DNA of 64,000 nucleotides from Annona cherimola (GCA_030490835.1 CM059973.1:83033221-83097220), one strand, 5' to 3'; positions 10,986 to 22,989 are shown, counted from the stretch's first letter. Translations and numbers: made by a program. Notes: generated by a model not told the origin, from the sequence alone.

Positions 10986-11337
10986 AGATTCCAAATGCCT
11001 TTTAACTTCAAACTTGAAGCCTCAGTTTCAATTCTATTCTTATATCTAATGACCCTTGAATCCCATACCTCAGCTTTGAATCACCCAACTGCCGTTTCAA
11101 CTTCATTGCCTCGCTCATCCTTGTCGGAACTGTCACACAACACAACAGTCACAAATCTTTTTGCTCATGAAGATTAAATCACTTGCATCAAATGGACAGG
11201 CTTTCCAGAACTCCACATTTTATCACTATCATCATCAAAATATATGCTCCACATCCAGGATTTCAGTATGCCATTTCCATCCATCTTAAACTACGTCCTC
11301 AATAAACTACAGCATTTTCTTGTATTCCACACTCTAT
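10986..11337. other. Intergenic, nothing recognised
   Basis: Sequence between a solo LTR and a MITE nest. No coding, RNA or repeat signal that I can support. Confidence 0.4.
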
Positions 11338-11467
11338 CTATTGTATCTAGCATCATTTATGTTGTAATGAAAACTCTCTTATTTGTCTAATATTATCGTG
11401 CATGACTCCATTAACGAATGTGTAAAATCAACGTAATAAAATAGTTCTATGCTAAATGCCAATTTTA

Positions 11468-12025
11468 GAGTGTGTTTGAAAAGTTATAAAACTTTTGAAA
11501 GAAAAATTTTTGATGTAAATGTTTTTAAATTGGGAAAATATGATGTTATATGATAAAGTTAATGATGCGGATTAAAGAAAATGATGTTAAAATAAATATA
11601 TTAGTTGTATAAATAGTTGTGTAGAAATAATTAAAATGTAGATTAGTTATATAGAAATGTGTGAATAAATAATTAAAAAATAAGGTAATTGTGGAAAATA
11701 AAAAGTTTTAGGGTGTGTTTGACAGTGGATAAAAAGTATCAGGTAAAACTTTTCAATCTAAAACTTTTCACTCTCCACAACTACCATATTTTTTAATTAT
11801 TTTTTCATATTTTCCTATACAACTTTCTACATTTTAATTATTTCTACGCAAATATTTATATGATTAACCTATTTATTTTAACTTTATCATTTTTACTATT
11901 CATTATTACTCTTATCATATCACATCATTTGACAATTTTTACTCTTCAAAACTTTTTATCAAAAATTTTATCTATTCCTAAAACACGCTTAGATTGAAAA
12001 GTTTTTATATTGATCAAACGTACCC
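11468..12025. mobile_element. Outer family B Tourist-like MITE, 277 bp without its insert
   Basis: It starts GAGTGTGTTTGAAAAG and ends GATCAAACGTACCC, between TTA at 11465-11467 and TTA at 12026-12028. Removing the inner element (278 bp) and one TTA leaves 277 bp, the family's usual size. TTA target duplications and G-rich ends of this kind are characteristic of PIF/Harbinger (Tourist) MITEs. No transposase. Confidence 0.8.
11711..11988. mobile_element. Inner family B Tourist-like MITE, 278 bp
   Basis: It starts GGGTGTGTTTGACAGTGG and ends TTCCTAAAACACGC, flanked by TTA at 11708-11710 and 11989-11991. It is inserted inside the outer family B copy at GTTTTAGATTGAAAAG, the text uninterrupted in other copies (for example near 37240). 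It lies in the opposite internal orientation to its host copy. Confidence 0.85.
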
Positions 12026-12302
12026 TTAAAGTTATATTTTAGACATCTAAACAATTTAAAAAATCATTACTATATGGATAAACGATTCTATAAAATATTA
12101 TTAAATTTTATTTATAATTACATTTTAATACATTTGTAAATAAATCTAATTATTTTTCATAATCCATACACGAATATATATTTTTGAGCAAATAAAAACT
12201 ACGTACTATCTTCGATTTGAATGAAAATGGTGTTTTAGTTAAACAAATGATACTAAATATTTCTATCCAAAAAAATGATACTAAATATAATGTATAAATA
12301 GG

Positions 12303-13303
12303 ATATCTTATCATCACAGGGTATAAACCGCTTATGGAGAACTCATTATCCTCTATCTTATAAAAATTTTCTGCTGTTGCAGATGCCGCGCAGGCATAAA
12401 AAATTCCAAAAGCAGAGCCTCAATTCTCCCACGTGTATTTGAGCCCGTGCCCATGTTTAACTTTGGTGCAAGAGGTTCCAGATTTGACTATATGGGGCGT
12501 ACCAGAGCAGTTGAGATGATTGAATGTAATGTAAAAAATAGCGATATTGTAAAGTATGATTTCAAGATATAACAATAAGAAAAAAGGAAAATTCCTCCAC
12601 GTATATTTATGTTTAATGACTTGTCAATTTCTTCTGAATATTTTTGCGCCCATCAGAGGCCTTTACTGGTAACATAGAATCCTTTAATCGGACGGTCCTA
12701 ATCAACCAACCAATTAATCAGCGCGTGATATATCATTCTTTTGACACGTAACCCAACGTCCCATGGGGCCCACCATGACAACAATATTAAAAAAAATGAA
12801 TGTCTAATCTAACGTGGCATGCCTTTTCTTGGGTACGTGCACATCAGAATTCAGACCCCATCCGAAAATGAGCCCACTGAATGAACGGTTTTGAAATGCG
12901 CACTCACATACTGCATCCCACCACCAGTTCAACGGCTTACGTTTACTTGCGGACAGGCAACAATGACTCCCACAAAAAATAAAATAAAACACTGGCCGAC
13001 TGTAGATCACGTAGTTCACGGGTGGGGGAAATTCTTCTTTTTTTTTTTTTTTTTTTTTTTTATAGAGGTGTGAATTTTACTTATATCTCACTTTTTGGAA
13101 AATTCGCAAATTGTTAAATTTTTTGTATTTTTATTTTCACCTATAATGTGATCTAGGTAAAATATACACTTCTATTTTAAAAAAAAAAATTTAATTTTAA
13201 AAACATATGTTTGCCTCCTGTAAATCACGTGATTCATCATTCACGAATGGCCGTGTAACAACAATCTCACACCAGCACGTCATCCAAGCCACCAGACTGG
13301 ACG
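12303..13303. other. Intergenic; includes a T24 tract
   Basis: No gene recognised. A run of 24 T lies at 13038-13061 and may be the tail of a minus-strand retroposon, but I found no convincing target duplication or tRNA-like head. Confidence 0.45.
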
Positions 13304-13323
13304 CTAGCTCGTCCAACGAGGAC

Positions 13324-13348
13324 AGAGAGAGAGAGAGAGAGAGAGAGA
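13324..13348. repeat. (AG)n microsatellite, about 25 bp
   Basis: Uninterrupted AG dinucleotides. On the minus strand they are read as Leu/Ser by the frame next to it, which is an artefact. Confidence 0.9.
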
Positions 13349-13516
13349 CCCGTAGTAGTCTGAGGTAGGCCGGGATTTGGCTGAGAACGGAGCATCTGAG
13401 CCGCCCATGTGGCGTTGCTCGTCATCAAGAATGCTCCCGCAGTCGCTTTTTACCGACCAATTGTCGTCTGAGATTGACTCACTGGAGGCCGCCGGGTGGG
13501 ACTGTAGGAGCTCCAT
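13349..13516 (-). pseudogene. Fragment resembling the N terminus of METTL10/EFM4-type lysine methyltransferases
   Basis: The minus-strand frame reads SESISDDNWSVKSDCGSI then LDDEQRH, followed by FSAKSRPTSDYY. From memory this resembles the region near the N terminus of plant AR401 (At1g66680, a METTL10/EFM4-like protein), with its SW.IKSEYGSTLDDDQRHAD text followed by ..SDYSSDKEE. The usual N-terminal start is absent (a stop lies three codons upstream of the Met at 13516), no methyltransferase domain follows, and the frame runs into the AG microsatellite. It is most simply a decayed gene copy or captured exon. A live short first exon is possible but unsupported. Confidence 0.4.
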
Positions 13517-13819
13517 CTCCTACGGCGGAGATAGTGGAAGCAGAGAGTTCGCTCGTCTCCCAAATGGTGGAGGCAAGGGGAAGCAGAGAGTGAGAGGGAA
13601 GAGAGGAGACAGGAAGTTTTGCACTTTTGGTACTCCCAGAGAGTGATGGATGATACGCGGGCGCCAAACCATGATGACGTGGCGGGCACAGTTTGGACGC
13701 CTCCTGAAGTAGTCTTTTGGACAACATTGAATGATGGCACTAATTTTGCCATCAAAAAAAATATGCGGGATGGAAAGCTGTTTTTTTGGATAGTGTCATT
13801 CCCTGATTTTTAAAGTTGT

Positions 13820-15424
13820 CAAAGGATTAAAAGGATCACGTCTCGGTTGAATGGCCTGCTGCATGCACAGGTGAAATTTAGAGCTAAAGTAGATGGTGGA
13901 CGATCAGTAGAACGCTGCAGAAAGTAAGCTGGCTCTGCATGAAATTTGAATTTTAAAAATGAAAGTCTTAGGTCCTTGGATTCCATCCATCGTCTTTATG
14001 GTAATAATACCAATCGCTGTGTGGCCACCATTGAAAATTATTTTTCAAACTTCGAACCAGCCTGAACTTAGTAACTTGATAATTGTTTTGGATTAATAGT
14101 GTGAGTTGATTAAATTAATAAATTTCAGATAATTTTCATTATTTCATAATATGTATGGTTAAATATTAGTTAGTGGGGTAAAAATGAAAACATTAATTAG
14201 TAATTTTTACTTATATGAAACCCTTCTTCTATGTAATTTTATTCATTTTTAATATGTTGATGTTTTATGAAAATTCATTGATTTAAACGGATTCCTAATG
14301 ACGTTAGTATAAGTGGAATTATAATGAAAATTCATGAGCATGAGAACAATTTTTGAAAATTTATAAGTATAAGTATAATTAAGGGTAAAATTAATTGATA
14401 TATAAGGAATTTACCCTTTATATTATCATAAAAATTCTTTTATTGTCTAGTATCATTAAATATGATACAATTTATAAATGTATAAAATTAATATGATAAA
14501 ATAATTTACTATTAAATATCAATTTTAATGTTGTATTTTTAACATATTAACTATTTAAAATATCATTATTATTTAGATAAATAATTTTATAAAACATTGT
14601 AATATACATGTAAACATATCTAAGCATTTTTTGTTATTTTCTCGTCAATATAAATATCAGCAAATGTGGCCATGCATTTATTTGATTTGGCTAAAACTTA
14701 ATCTTTGCCTAAACAAATTATATTAAATGTATAAATAAAATAGAATTTCTATTAAGTATCGAAATATTAAAACTGGAAAGGGTTAAGTTGGACTGTTAGT
14801 TTAAATAGTATTACCGTTAGTATGAGTTAGGTAATTTATAAATATATATATTTACATAGTTGGATCATAATAATAAATATTTCAATTTAATTTAAAAAAT
14901 ACAAATAACTTCATATAATTTGACCATAATTTGCCGTTCAATCTTTCTCACATCCTATACAATATGGGATGCTCCTGCAGAAGAGTACGGATGCAAAAAA
15001 TCACAGCGTTTAAAGTGCAAGACTGATATTAATGATGATAATTCGTTCCATTGTTTTACGACTATGTTGGTAAATTCCGTGGGCCCACGAGGAGTATATA
15101 GAAATTTCCCCCCATGTGCCAAAACCATTATCTACGGTGCTAATGCTATAACAGGTTCGGTGGACCAAAATGGAGCATAGCACGTGAAGTGGGTAGACCA
15201 AATGAAGTGTAATAATTAGCGGCACGAACCGACGGTTGATCTTTTGTCCAGAGAAATATATTCTCAAATCGCAACCGTTCATTTCCCTCGCACACACCGA
15301 GAGAAGTTAAACAGAAGATACCGATCTGTATAAACGTTAGATCTGAGACTTGGAAGTACTCAAATTCATCAACTTGGGTCAGGATTCGGCGTAGTTTGAT
15401 CTGTATGTATTTTGGATTGGGTTG
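13820..15424. other. Intergenic; family G MITE copy at about 14430-14745
   Basis: The family G copy runs from the TTTTATTGTCTAGTATCATT arm to the TATATTAAATGTATAAATA arm and has no insert. The rest is AT-rich with no gene recognised. Confidence 0.5.
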
Positions 15425-15440
15425 AGATTCAGCATATTTT

Positions 15441-15745
15441 TTTTTTTTTTTTTTTTGATTGGTACAATTACATATATCTCAACACATATTATACTTGAAG
15501 ATCTGAGACATTCTTACAAATATAAGGGACACATGTTCCCAAAGAAATTTGGAGACACAGCTCCACGAAAGAATAAGGAAGACACAGCTTCCAACGAACC
15601 ACCTGGGAGACCACCCGCTCCCACACTCCACCATCCGGGAGACCACTTTTTGCTCCCACGCTTGTTTTTTTTTCCGCCCGCGCGATTCGAAACTCCACCC
15701 TCCAGCCGGCGCGCATTCCGCGCCCCTGACACCGACTCGGTTGGT
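15441..15745 (-). mobile_element. SINE-like retroposon with A-tail and 16-bp target duplication
   Basis: The element is about 305 bp and lies on the minus strand. Its A-tail shows as a T run that begins in or next to the left target copy (15425-15440) and continues to about 15456. The flanks carry AGATTCAGCATATTTT twice, at 15425-15440 and 15746-15761, a length typical of LINE-assisted retroposition. On the minus strand it starts ACCAACCGAGTCGGTG and carries a B-box-like GTTTCGAATC about 60 bases in. The 5' third is very GC-rich compared with its surroundings. Four overlapping frames of 75-116 codons across it are by-products of this GC-rich insert. The tRNA origin is tentative because the A box is weak. 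Confidence 0.75.
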
Positions 15746-15761
15746 AGATTCAGCATATTTT

Positions 15762-18039
15762 GAGCTGAATATGATTGCCGATATTCTATCACTCAAATCT
15801 GATGTTACCATCCAAGTACCTAATGGATTTTATTTCTTATCTTACAATAACTCATTCCTAGTACATATTTTTTTCAACATGTGTAAATGTAGAATATAAA
15901 CAACAATATATTTACATGAGATATTGTTCTTAAAATGAGAGACAAAACTTCCAACCCGGACGCCCTGCACCTAAGGTAAAATCCCAAGCTATGCCCATGC
16001 TAGCAAATGTTTAATAATTTATTTATATATTAACAAAAAACAAAAATTAATAAATATAATAAATGAATTAAACATCTTTAAAAAATAAGTTTTTTTTTGG
16101 AATAAAAAATAAGTTGAGTGAAAATCAACGGGAACAAAGCCCTTTATCTTTTGCTTTTACAGCTATGTTTGGCCGAGCGTTTAAACCCCTCAAACGGACT
16201 TATTTTTACTGAAAAGCAGTTTCATTAAATTTTATCGGTTTTTGGCTGAATGTTAAAAATTGCTTATTGGAATCCGCAATAGTAGAAAAATTGAGATTCA
16301 AGGAAGCGCCAATTTCATATTTACGAGAATCGCATAAGCCTATCACACAATTCTGTGAGTAAAAGACAAAAATGTCCCTACATTGGTGGTAATATACGCA
16401 GGATACTCTACTAATAACGTGGCCAGCTGGAAGGCTACAAAAAATATAGGACATTGATGTAGGCTCCACAATATTAAGTTCTTTTTTTTCATCAAGATTA
16501 TATATTCATTCTTTTTATATTTGGACGTCGTTAACCATAATTGTCTACTTAAAATATAGGCTTTGAAATTTTATATATTTATTTGTTTCTATCATTTCTA
16601 AAATGATTTTATTCTCCGTAATCTGTAAATATAAAAATGATTTCGATTCATTTTTAAAGCTACTATCATTAAAAGGTTTTAATACTAATACATAATATCT
16701 AATTCTATTCGTTCACCAAATTTTACTTAATTTATTGCACAATAATTCAATTCTGCTAAATCAAATTTTATCAATTTATTTTGAATATGTTCGAATAGAA
16801 ATTGATATATATTAATTTAAAGTTCAAACCAATAAGTTCTAAACATATTTATTAGGAAATTGTGTAAATATTACCTCTTTTGCGTTTTAAGGTTATAAAA
16901 TATATTTCTAAAATAAAATTTACATAATGTCTAATTAATAATGCATGATAAAAATATTTCTATTAAATAGCTCAGTTTTAAATTACTTTCATGTCTCTTA
17001 AAAGTACTTTTTATATTTCAGCCAAACACAATGCTATTAATAAAAGCACTTTTTAAATGATATTGCCAAACACTTAAATAACTTTTTCTTACAACACTTT
17101 TTTATAAAAAAAAGCTCCATTTATAATCGGGCTTTTCTCGATCATAAAAATTTCATCACAAGGCCAAACAAAGCCTAAATTAAATGCAATTTAGGAAAGT
17201 GCCAATTTGGTTTGTCAAGACATTAACAAACATTTCAATTGAATCTCAACATTAAAAAATGAATATAATTTTTTAGAAAAGCTGATTAGTTTAGATTTTT
17301 AATCACGGCTGTAAAAGGGGCTCAAAGTCAGTGCCAATATTTATTTTTTATTTTTTTTATGTAATGGTCAGTGCCAATGTTGATTGTTTCCTTATTGCTT
17401 CTTATTAGCTTTCATTGAACTGGAATCTTATTAATTAATATTTAATACTAACCCGGGGATGAGAGAAGACAAGACAAAATTTAAAAAAAATTAAAAAAGG
17501 GTCGGAATGGCATTTCCATATTTGTTCCCATAACAGAATCAAACATATAGGCAAATATGATGCTTTTTTCTGTTGGGACAAATGTCTGAATATCACCTCC
17601 AAGTCAACTAAGGAATTAATGGAATTGCAAATTCGACCATTCCTCAACTAGAAACGACACTATCTAATTAATAGTTTAATACTGCTGGTGGGTGGTAACA
17701 GCTTAATCACTTATTTTCTCAGCGCAAACAGGTTATTTACTGTTCGCATATTTATAGGAATAGCAACATCATCTTGAGTAAATATAACTTTAAATTATTC
17801 AATAATAATCATGTCAGTTATTATACGAAATCCGACCTAATTTTTAGAATCTCATAGAAGATCTAGAAATAAATTTTTTAGTTAGAGATGAACTGAAGGT
17901 TTAGAATAAGATTTAATCAGGTATAGTTAGGCTTTACAACATTCATTTGGACGAATTTAGGCCACACATGCTGCTGATATATGATTATAGAATGGACAGG
18001 GAACAGGGTCTTCCGGAGTCCGAATTCATAGGCGATCAT
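15762..18039. other. Intergenic, AT-rich; fragments of MITEs
   Basis: Inverted text such as TTTGGCCGAGCGTTT (near 16170) and GGCCAAACAAAGCC (near 17160) suggests decayed MITE material. No gene, RNA gene or intact element boundary supported. Confidence 0.45.
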
Positions 18040-18049
18040 AGCCCAAGTT

Positions 18050-18654
18050 AAGGGGTGTAAATAGGGTCGGATTCAACCCGAGCCCGCATCAACCCGAACT
18101 AATTTTAAAAATCGGGTTGGGGGTCGGTCGACCCGACCCGATTTTTGCATATGCATTTTTCTTGTTAATAAAAAAATTTTGGATGCTAATAAAAGTTACC
18201 AAAAAATGTATCCTCTTGTAGTGTTTGCTTGCTAATATTGATTTTTTTTTAAATTCCTACCTTGTATCCTATACTCTCATTTTTGCAAATTATATTCCAT
18301 TGAGCAAGGGAAAAATGTATGATAATTATGTATTAAAAATCAGAAATAAGTTTTTAGGAACGAAAGATTTCATTTTATTTACTTTCCATTCGAGCCCCTT
18401 ATTGTTTTTATAATTATCATTACTTTTGTTATTTTAGAAATTTGTGCGAACAAAAGCTTAACTAGCATTGATGATATGTGTAATTTATTAGCCCGATTTC
18501 TAACCCGAACCGAACCGATTTGAGGTGGGTTGAAATAGGGTTGGATTAATGTGTGAAAAGTAGGATTGAAAATAGGATTGGGTTAAGATTTTACAAGGTA
18601 GGTTAGGGTTGTATTTGTCCCAACCCGAGTCAACCTTACCCGATTTACACCCCT
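18050..18654. mobile_element. hAT-like non-autonomous element, 605 bp
   Basis: The ends are inverted: AAGGGGTGTAAATAGGGT on the left and, reversed, AGGGGTGTAAATCGGGT on the right. The flanks share AGCCCAAGTT at 18040-18049 and 18655-18664; 8 of these 10 bases would be the expected hAT duplication. Both subterminal regions are dense in ACCCGA/TCGGGT motifs, which are probable transposase binding sites. No transposase; the 62-codon frame inside is not credible. Confidence 0.8.
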
Positions 18655-18664
18655 AGCCCAAGTT

Positions 18665-20511
18665 GTGTTGGGTGCAAACCAGGCCTCAACCGTTGTCGGT
18701 CGGAAACCTGCTGGGCTTTAAAAGCCTACGAATTAAAACAACTTTCTAACCCAATACTTAAAATTAAATATTGATCGAAATCGTATTTGGCATATAAAAA
18801 AATCATATCATTAAGGAAAAAAATTAAATTCGGTGCATACTTCAACTCCAACGATTGATCCGACCGATTCATTGCAATATAGGATGTACTTTTTCTTTCC
18901 GAATATTCCTCAGTACCCGCCAGAGAGTCTGCCAACGTACTCAAATGAATTTTTCTGGGATCATTTCTGCTACATTACAGCTCATTTCAACTCAACTTAT
19001 ATATTACAATCGGGCTTGATAGTCATCTTACAGCATATATGGTAACTTACCCAAGGCAATTCTAGATTGCAGGTTCTTAATAATTTATTTAACGATACTT
19101 TTAACGGATCTATGGTTAAGATAGCTAACATTTGGTAGATGGACCAGAATGAATTACCAGTCAAAAGATAGCCAATGAAATTTCAAATAATTACACCCGC
19201 CAAAATAATTTTTAACAAAGCAGTTAAGTACCATGAATTTGGACGGTCATTTTTTAACAATTCGTCCCCTACACCAGCCCCACTTTCTCAGTCCACTTTG
19301 ACCCACCTGTGCGGCCCATACCTACCTTTTTTACCTTTCGCAAGCCTTATATTACCACATGAATATCCTCGTAAACAAACACTTTTTTGTAATTTCCTAG
19401 CCCCCACTAGAAAATGCGACGGAATTTGTAACACCCTCAATGATTTGGGTTTGACAAAGAAGGGTTTTCCTAACGTAAATCGATTTGCCACATGTCTTAA
19501 CGTTTTAATGGAATTAGGATGTGGACCACTGGAAATCGAGTGGAATATACGTGGCACTTGGAATTATATCAACTCAAAATAATTATCATTATCAACTTAC
19601 CAATAACCCATTATCCTTGAAAATGAGTACACACTCCCCGGTTCACAAGCATTCTTATCTTCCACAGTCAAGACCTAAGTCGGCAGCAGGCTTTGCTTAC
19701 AAATAAATGTTTTATGTTCTAGAAACTCATCATTGTTCGATATTAATTTTACAGGCGCAGGTCATTAAGAAAAAGATAAATTATGGCATATATTCATCCC
19801 CCAATAATTTTCTTTACGTGCCACGTGTTTTTACAATATATACTTGTTTTCATGTTGTTGCTACTAAGTCCAAAATTCGAATTACAAATACGTTCACCCG
19901 TTGTCCAACTTTCGGGTGCAGTTGTGTAGCAATGTATTGATGAGTTCATTGAATTCACATAACGCTGCCAGTCAGCAGTTGAAAACGCATATAAAAAATT
20001 TATTGCACTTGTGGCCCAGAATGCAAACGATTTTATCAAAGCCGTGCAAATTTGCAATGGGCAGCAGCGATCTTTTCAATTTTGATTTTGGGTCATGATC
20101 AAGCAATGTCCTGTAGCACAATATTAAAAAAAAAATTCCTTCTTAGGATCCACTTGCAATATTACATATCCTACTTGGGAAGGACTCTCTTCTCCACAAT
20201 CGGTTGTGCGTTATATTTTCCAAAACTCCAAATAAAATCTCTGGCCTCACACCATAATACGACGCATCCACAAGGACCACAACAACCCCTTCTAACAAAT
20301 CCTTCTTCAAAACAAAACAAAACAAAAAAAAGGAAAAAAAAAAAAAGGATAGATATGCTGCCAAAGTCGAGAATATCCGATCCCAAAAATAAATTCGTGT
20401 AAAGCAGCTGTAATCATGGAATTAGACCTTCTTTGGTCAATCAACCAACTTATGCACATGGACTGTTCTACTTCATCAGATGGCATGGCATGATGACGAG
20501 GTTAGCTGAAT
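18665..20511. other. Intergenic, downstream of the first DUF4228 gene
   Basis: A 135-codon plus-strand frame at 19175-19582 has no recognisable domain, skewed composition and no conserved motif, so I do not call it. Nothing else recognised. Confidence 0.4.
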
Positions 20512-21036
20512 TCATCTCGAACAAACTGTCTCTTCGGTTATGGTCTCAAGCAACGGTTTCCTCGACCTGCACATGCTCAATCTCGCTTTGAACTCGCTCA
20601 CCATCTCATCCTCGATCATGTCATCCAAATTCAACCTGGGCGCGTCGCTCTCCCGCCGGATTTTGGGCTCCGCCCCGGCCTCCGGCAGGATCCTGGTCTT
20701 CGATCCGGCGGCCCGCTTGACGGCCGAATTGGTGATCATGAGCAGAGCGCCCATGTCGGCGGCCGTGGTGACGGACTTGAGGCGTCTCATGGGGAACATG
20801 ATGTAGACATTGCCCATCTCCAAGTCCTCGTCGGCGGCCAGCGCGGAGAACCTCCGGCCTATGTGAAGAGAGCGGGAGTTGACGAGGAAGTGGCTGGGCG
20901 TCTCCAGCATGAGCTCGGCGGCGTTGGTGGGCTGATCGAACTGCTGGATTTCGCCGCTGGGGAAGACCACTTTCGCTCCGTTGGATTGCTGCGACACTGC
21001 GGTGCTGTAGAGAGTGCAAGAGATGTAGTTGCCCAT
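20512..21036 (-). CDS. DUF4228 (PADRE) domain protein, intronless, 174 aa
   Basis: PADRE proteins are small plant-specific proteins, often induced by pathogens or abiotic stress; their biochemistry is unknown. The protein starts MGNYISC, giving Gly2 for N-myristoylation and a nearby Cys for palmitoylation, so it is probably membrane-associated. Then come the family hallmarks: AKVVFPSGEIQQFDQPTNAA, AELMLETPSHFLVNSRSL at about residues 40-57, RFSALAADEDLEMGNVYIMFP, a disordered basic middle, and the C-terminal RSRKPLLETITEE motif. No introns; GC content is much higher than in the flanks. Start fixed by the MGN motif. A paralogue lies at 30574-31086. No frame damage seen. Confidence 0.93.
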   Translation of the reverse strand: MGNYISCTLYSTAVSQQSNGAKVVFPSGEIQQFDQPTNAAELMLETPSHFLVNSRSLHIGRRFSALAADEDLEMGNVYIMFPMRRLKSVTTAADMGALLMITNSAVKRAAGSKTRILPEAGAEPKIRRESDAPRLNLDDMIEDEMVSEFKARLSMCRSRKPLLETITEETVCSR

Positions 21037-21158
21037 GATGGCTGGCGGGAATCGGGTCGGATCGGCTCGGTCGATGGGCGAACGGACTATGGAGAGACAG
21101 ACAGGGACCAGAGAGGGGTGGGAGTTTCGGTGAGAGGACGAAGGGAACCGCGAGCAGG

Positions 21159-21243
21159 CTTTATATCTTTATATTTGGAAGTGGGAACACGTGGACATTC
21201 GGGAAATGCGACGATGACAGTTGCCTCTACATTCACACGCGTG
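21159..21243 (-). promoter_or_regulatory. Probable promoter of the first DUF4228 gene
   Basis: Two adjacent TATAAAG boxes (complement of 21159-21165 and 21167-21173) lie 120-140 bp upstream of the start codon. A CACGTG G-box at 21188-21193 and a CACGCGTG (CGCG/CAMTA-type) site at 21236-21243 lie just above. G-box and CGCG elements are common in stress-responsive plant promoters, in keeping with the family's usual regulation. Positions were read directly; function is inferred. Confidence 0.55.
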
Positions 21244-22989
21244 AGCCACTATGCTTGCCCATGGCACGAGCCACCATGTCACTTGCCGAGAGGTTGAAAT
21301 CATATGTAACTATGTAAGTGCGTTTTTACTTCATGCCTCGCATCATTCATTTCATTTTAATTCCAAGTTGCTGATCAGACACAAATTATTTCTTGAATAA
21401 TTTCATGATAGGTGGGCCAAGTAAGAAAGTGGGCTAACCCAGGCCACGACAGTCATGTTTATCTAATTTCTTAGTTTGAAGGGGAAATTTTTTTTTTTTT
21501 TTCACAATATAGTCTTGGATACTAATAATGGTTTGATTTTAATCATTTATCAGCACCATTTTGATGATTACGCCCAAACGAAAGTTTCACGTGTGTCATT
21601 GTACGCACGCGTACTTATCTCTGGCTGGCGACGGCGTTGCGTGAGGAATAAACAGTGATGGGGAGGATCCGGTTCCAGCCTCGGACAGGCGTGCGAGATC
21701 CGCGTAACAGAAAGACAGGAAGCGGATGAGATGTAAAGCAGTGTCGCCCATGTCTTTTTTATGAAGAAAATGTTTCGTCGATGCGTGTGGGGCCCAACCT
21801 CACGATCCTTCTGCAGGCCCGGACATGATTGGGAGGCAGCCAAGCCATCCATACGAAGATTTCGACCTCGCTGGCCCCACAATTCTTCCCGCTACTTCCT
21901 GGCGTTTCTGGCGTTTGCACTGACGCGTAACCGTGCAAATGGTTGGTAGGCGGTACGCCGATCAGCCCGGAAGTGATCGAGAAAATCCGAGTAAGGTTGG
22001 ATACAACTTCACGTTCGTTAGGCCTCATGATTCCACAGTGCGTTAGGTGATACAACCGGTGTTGGGTCAAGCTAATGTAGTAGAGTAAGGATCAAGCATA
22101 GATTGTTGGATGGCTAGGATCTTCCATGAGTGGGGAGAATCTAAGGTCATCCGGTGATGGGGTGAGCATTCGGAGAATTGGCCTTTTCTAATTTGATTTG
22201 CCTGCATCCTCGATTCAAGTTTCCACGCCTCTGAATCCCAGCGTTATTGAGAATGAAGCATGACACAGCGAATCCTCTTTGCCGTACAACTAGCTGGGCG
22301 AGCTAATGAAGTGGAAGGGTCAACGACTCAAAACTTATTGCATAACTGCCTAAAAATGGAGTTAAAATTGGAAAATTCTTCTGCAACTAACACCGATTAG
22401 GCAGGATTAGGCCTGATAGATAGGAGTTGAAGTGGAATAAGGTCGCATTTAATTAGATTGACCTTTCCGGATTGAAAAACCACCACCAATGCACCAACCA
22501 GTGCAGTTAGGGGCGATTGGCCGGAAAATGATGTTGGTGGTATAAGTGAAAGTATAGAATAATAATCCAACATATAAAAGAAATAAATTGATGACCCTAG
22601 TGGCTAATCTCAGGCCAAATCAACCTAATTCGAATTCAGGCTCAAAATCCACTTGAGTTGAGCCAAGTGGGCACAACAGTGGGTTTGCGTTTCCTGCCGA
22701 CGGGTTAACAGCTAACGACGCGTTTTTAATTGCAACCGTGGCATGCTTAGGAAGTAAGAATGTGCCCGTCACGCCCTACGACTCTATAAAGCCGAAAAAC
22801 CCAAGTCCCATAAATTTAAAAAAGTAAGTCGATTCCTTTAAAATATGGTCAATTAAGGCCTTAGTAACATATTTGAAAATAATTTTAATTTAGTTTGGGG
22901 CCTTTGGGCGGCCAGTTGTAAATTAGTTAACAGGGTTCTGCTTCTATGTAACAAGTAACCCCTTTAAAATTTAAGATTTTATTATTTGA

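Larger units (their letters stand above)
11338..12302. repeat. Family G MITE hosting two nested family B MITEs
   Basis: Family G is a palindromic AT-rich element seen also near 14430, 22990, 26340 and 31375. Its arms include ATCATTTATG near one end and GATACTAAATATAATG near the other, with the internal text AATATCAATTTTAAAGTTATA. Here the left arm stops at CCAATTTTA (11467) and resumes at TTAAAGTTATATTTT (12026), exactly the uninterrupted text of the other copies. The gap is filled by the family B pair. Confidence 0.75.

Noticed and set aside
13038..13061. T24 tract as a retroposon tail
   Set aside because: No convincing target duplication or element start found to the right; weak similarity of flanks was not enough.
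15479..15899. Four overlapping 75-116-codon frames on both strands
   Set aside because: All depend on the GC-rich SINE-like insert; overlapping open frames on both strands there reflect base composition.
19175..19582. 135-codon plus-strand frame
   Set aside because: No recognisable domain, no splice or promoter support and no conserved-looking motif.
20621..21297. Frames of 132 and 144 codons antisense to or out of frame with the first DUF4228 gene
   Set aside because: Shadows of the real GC-rich coding sequence.
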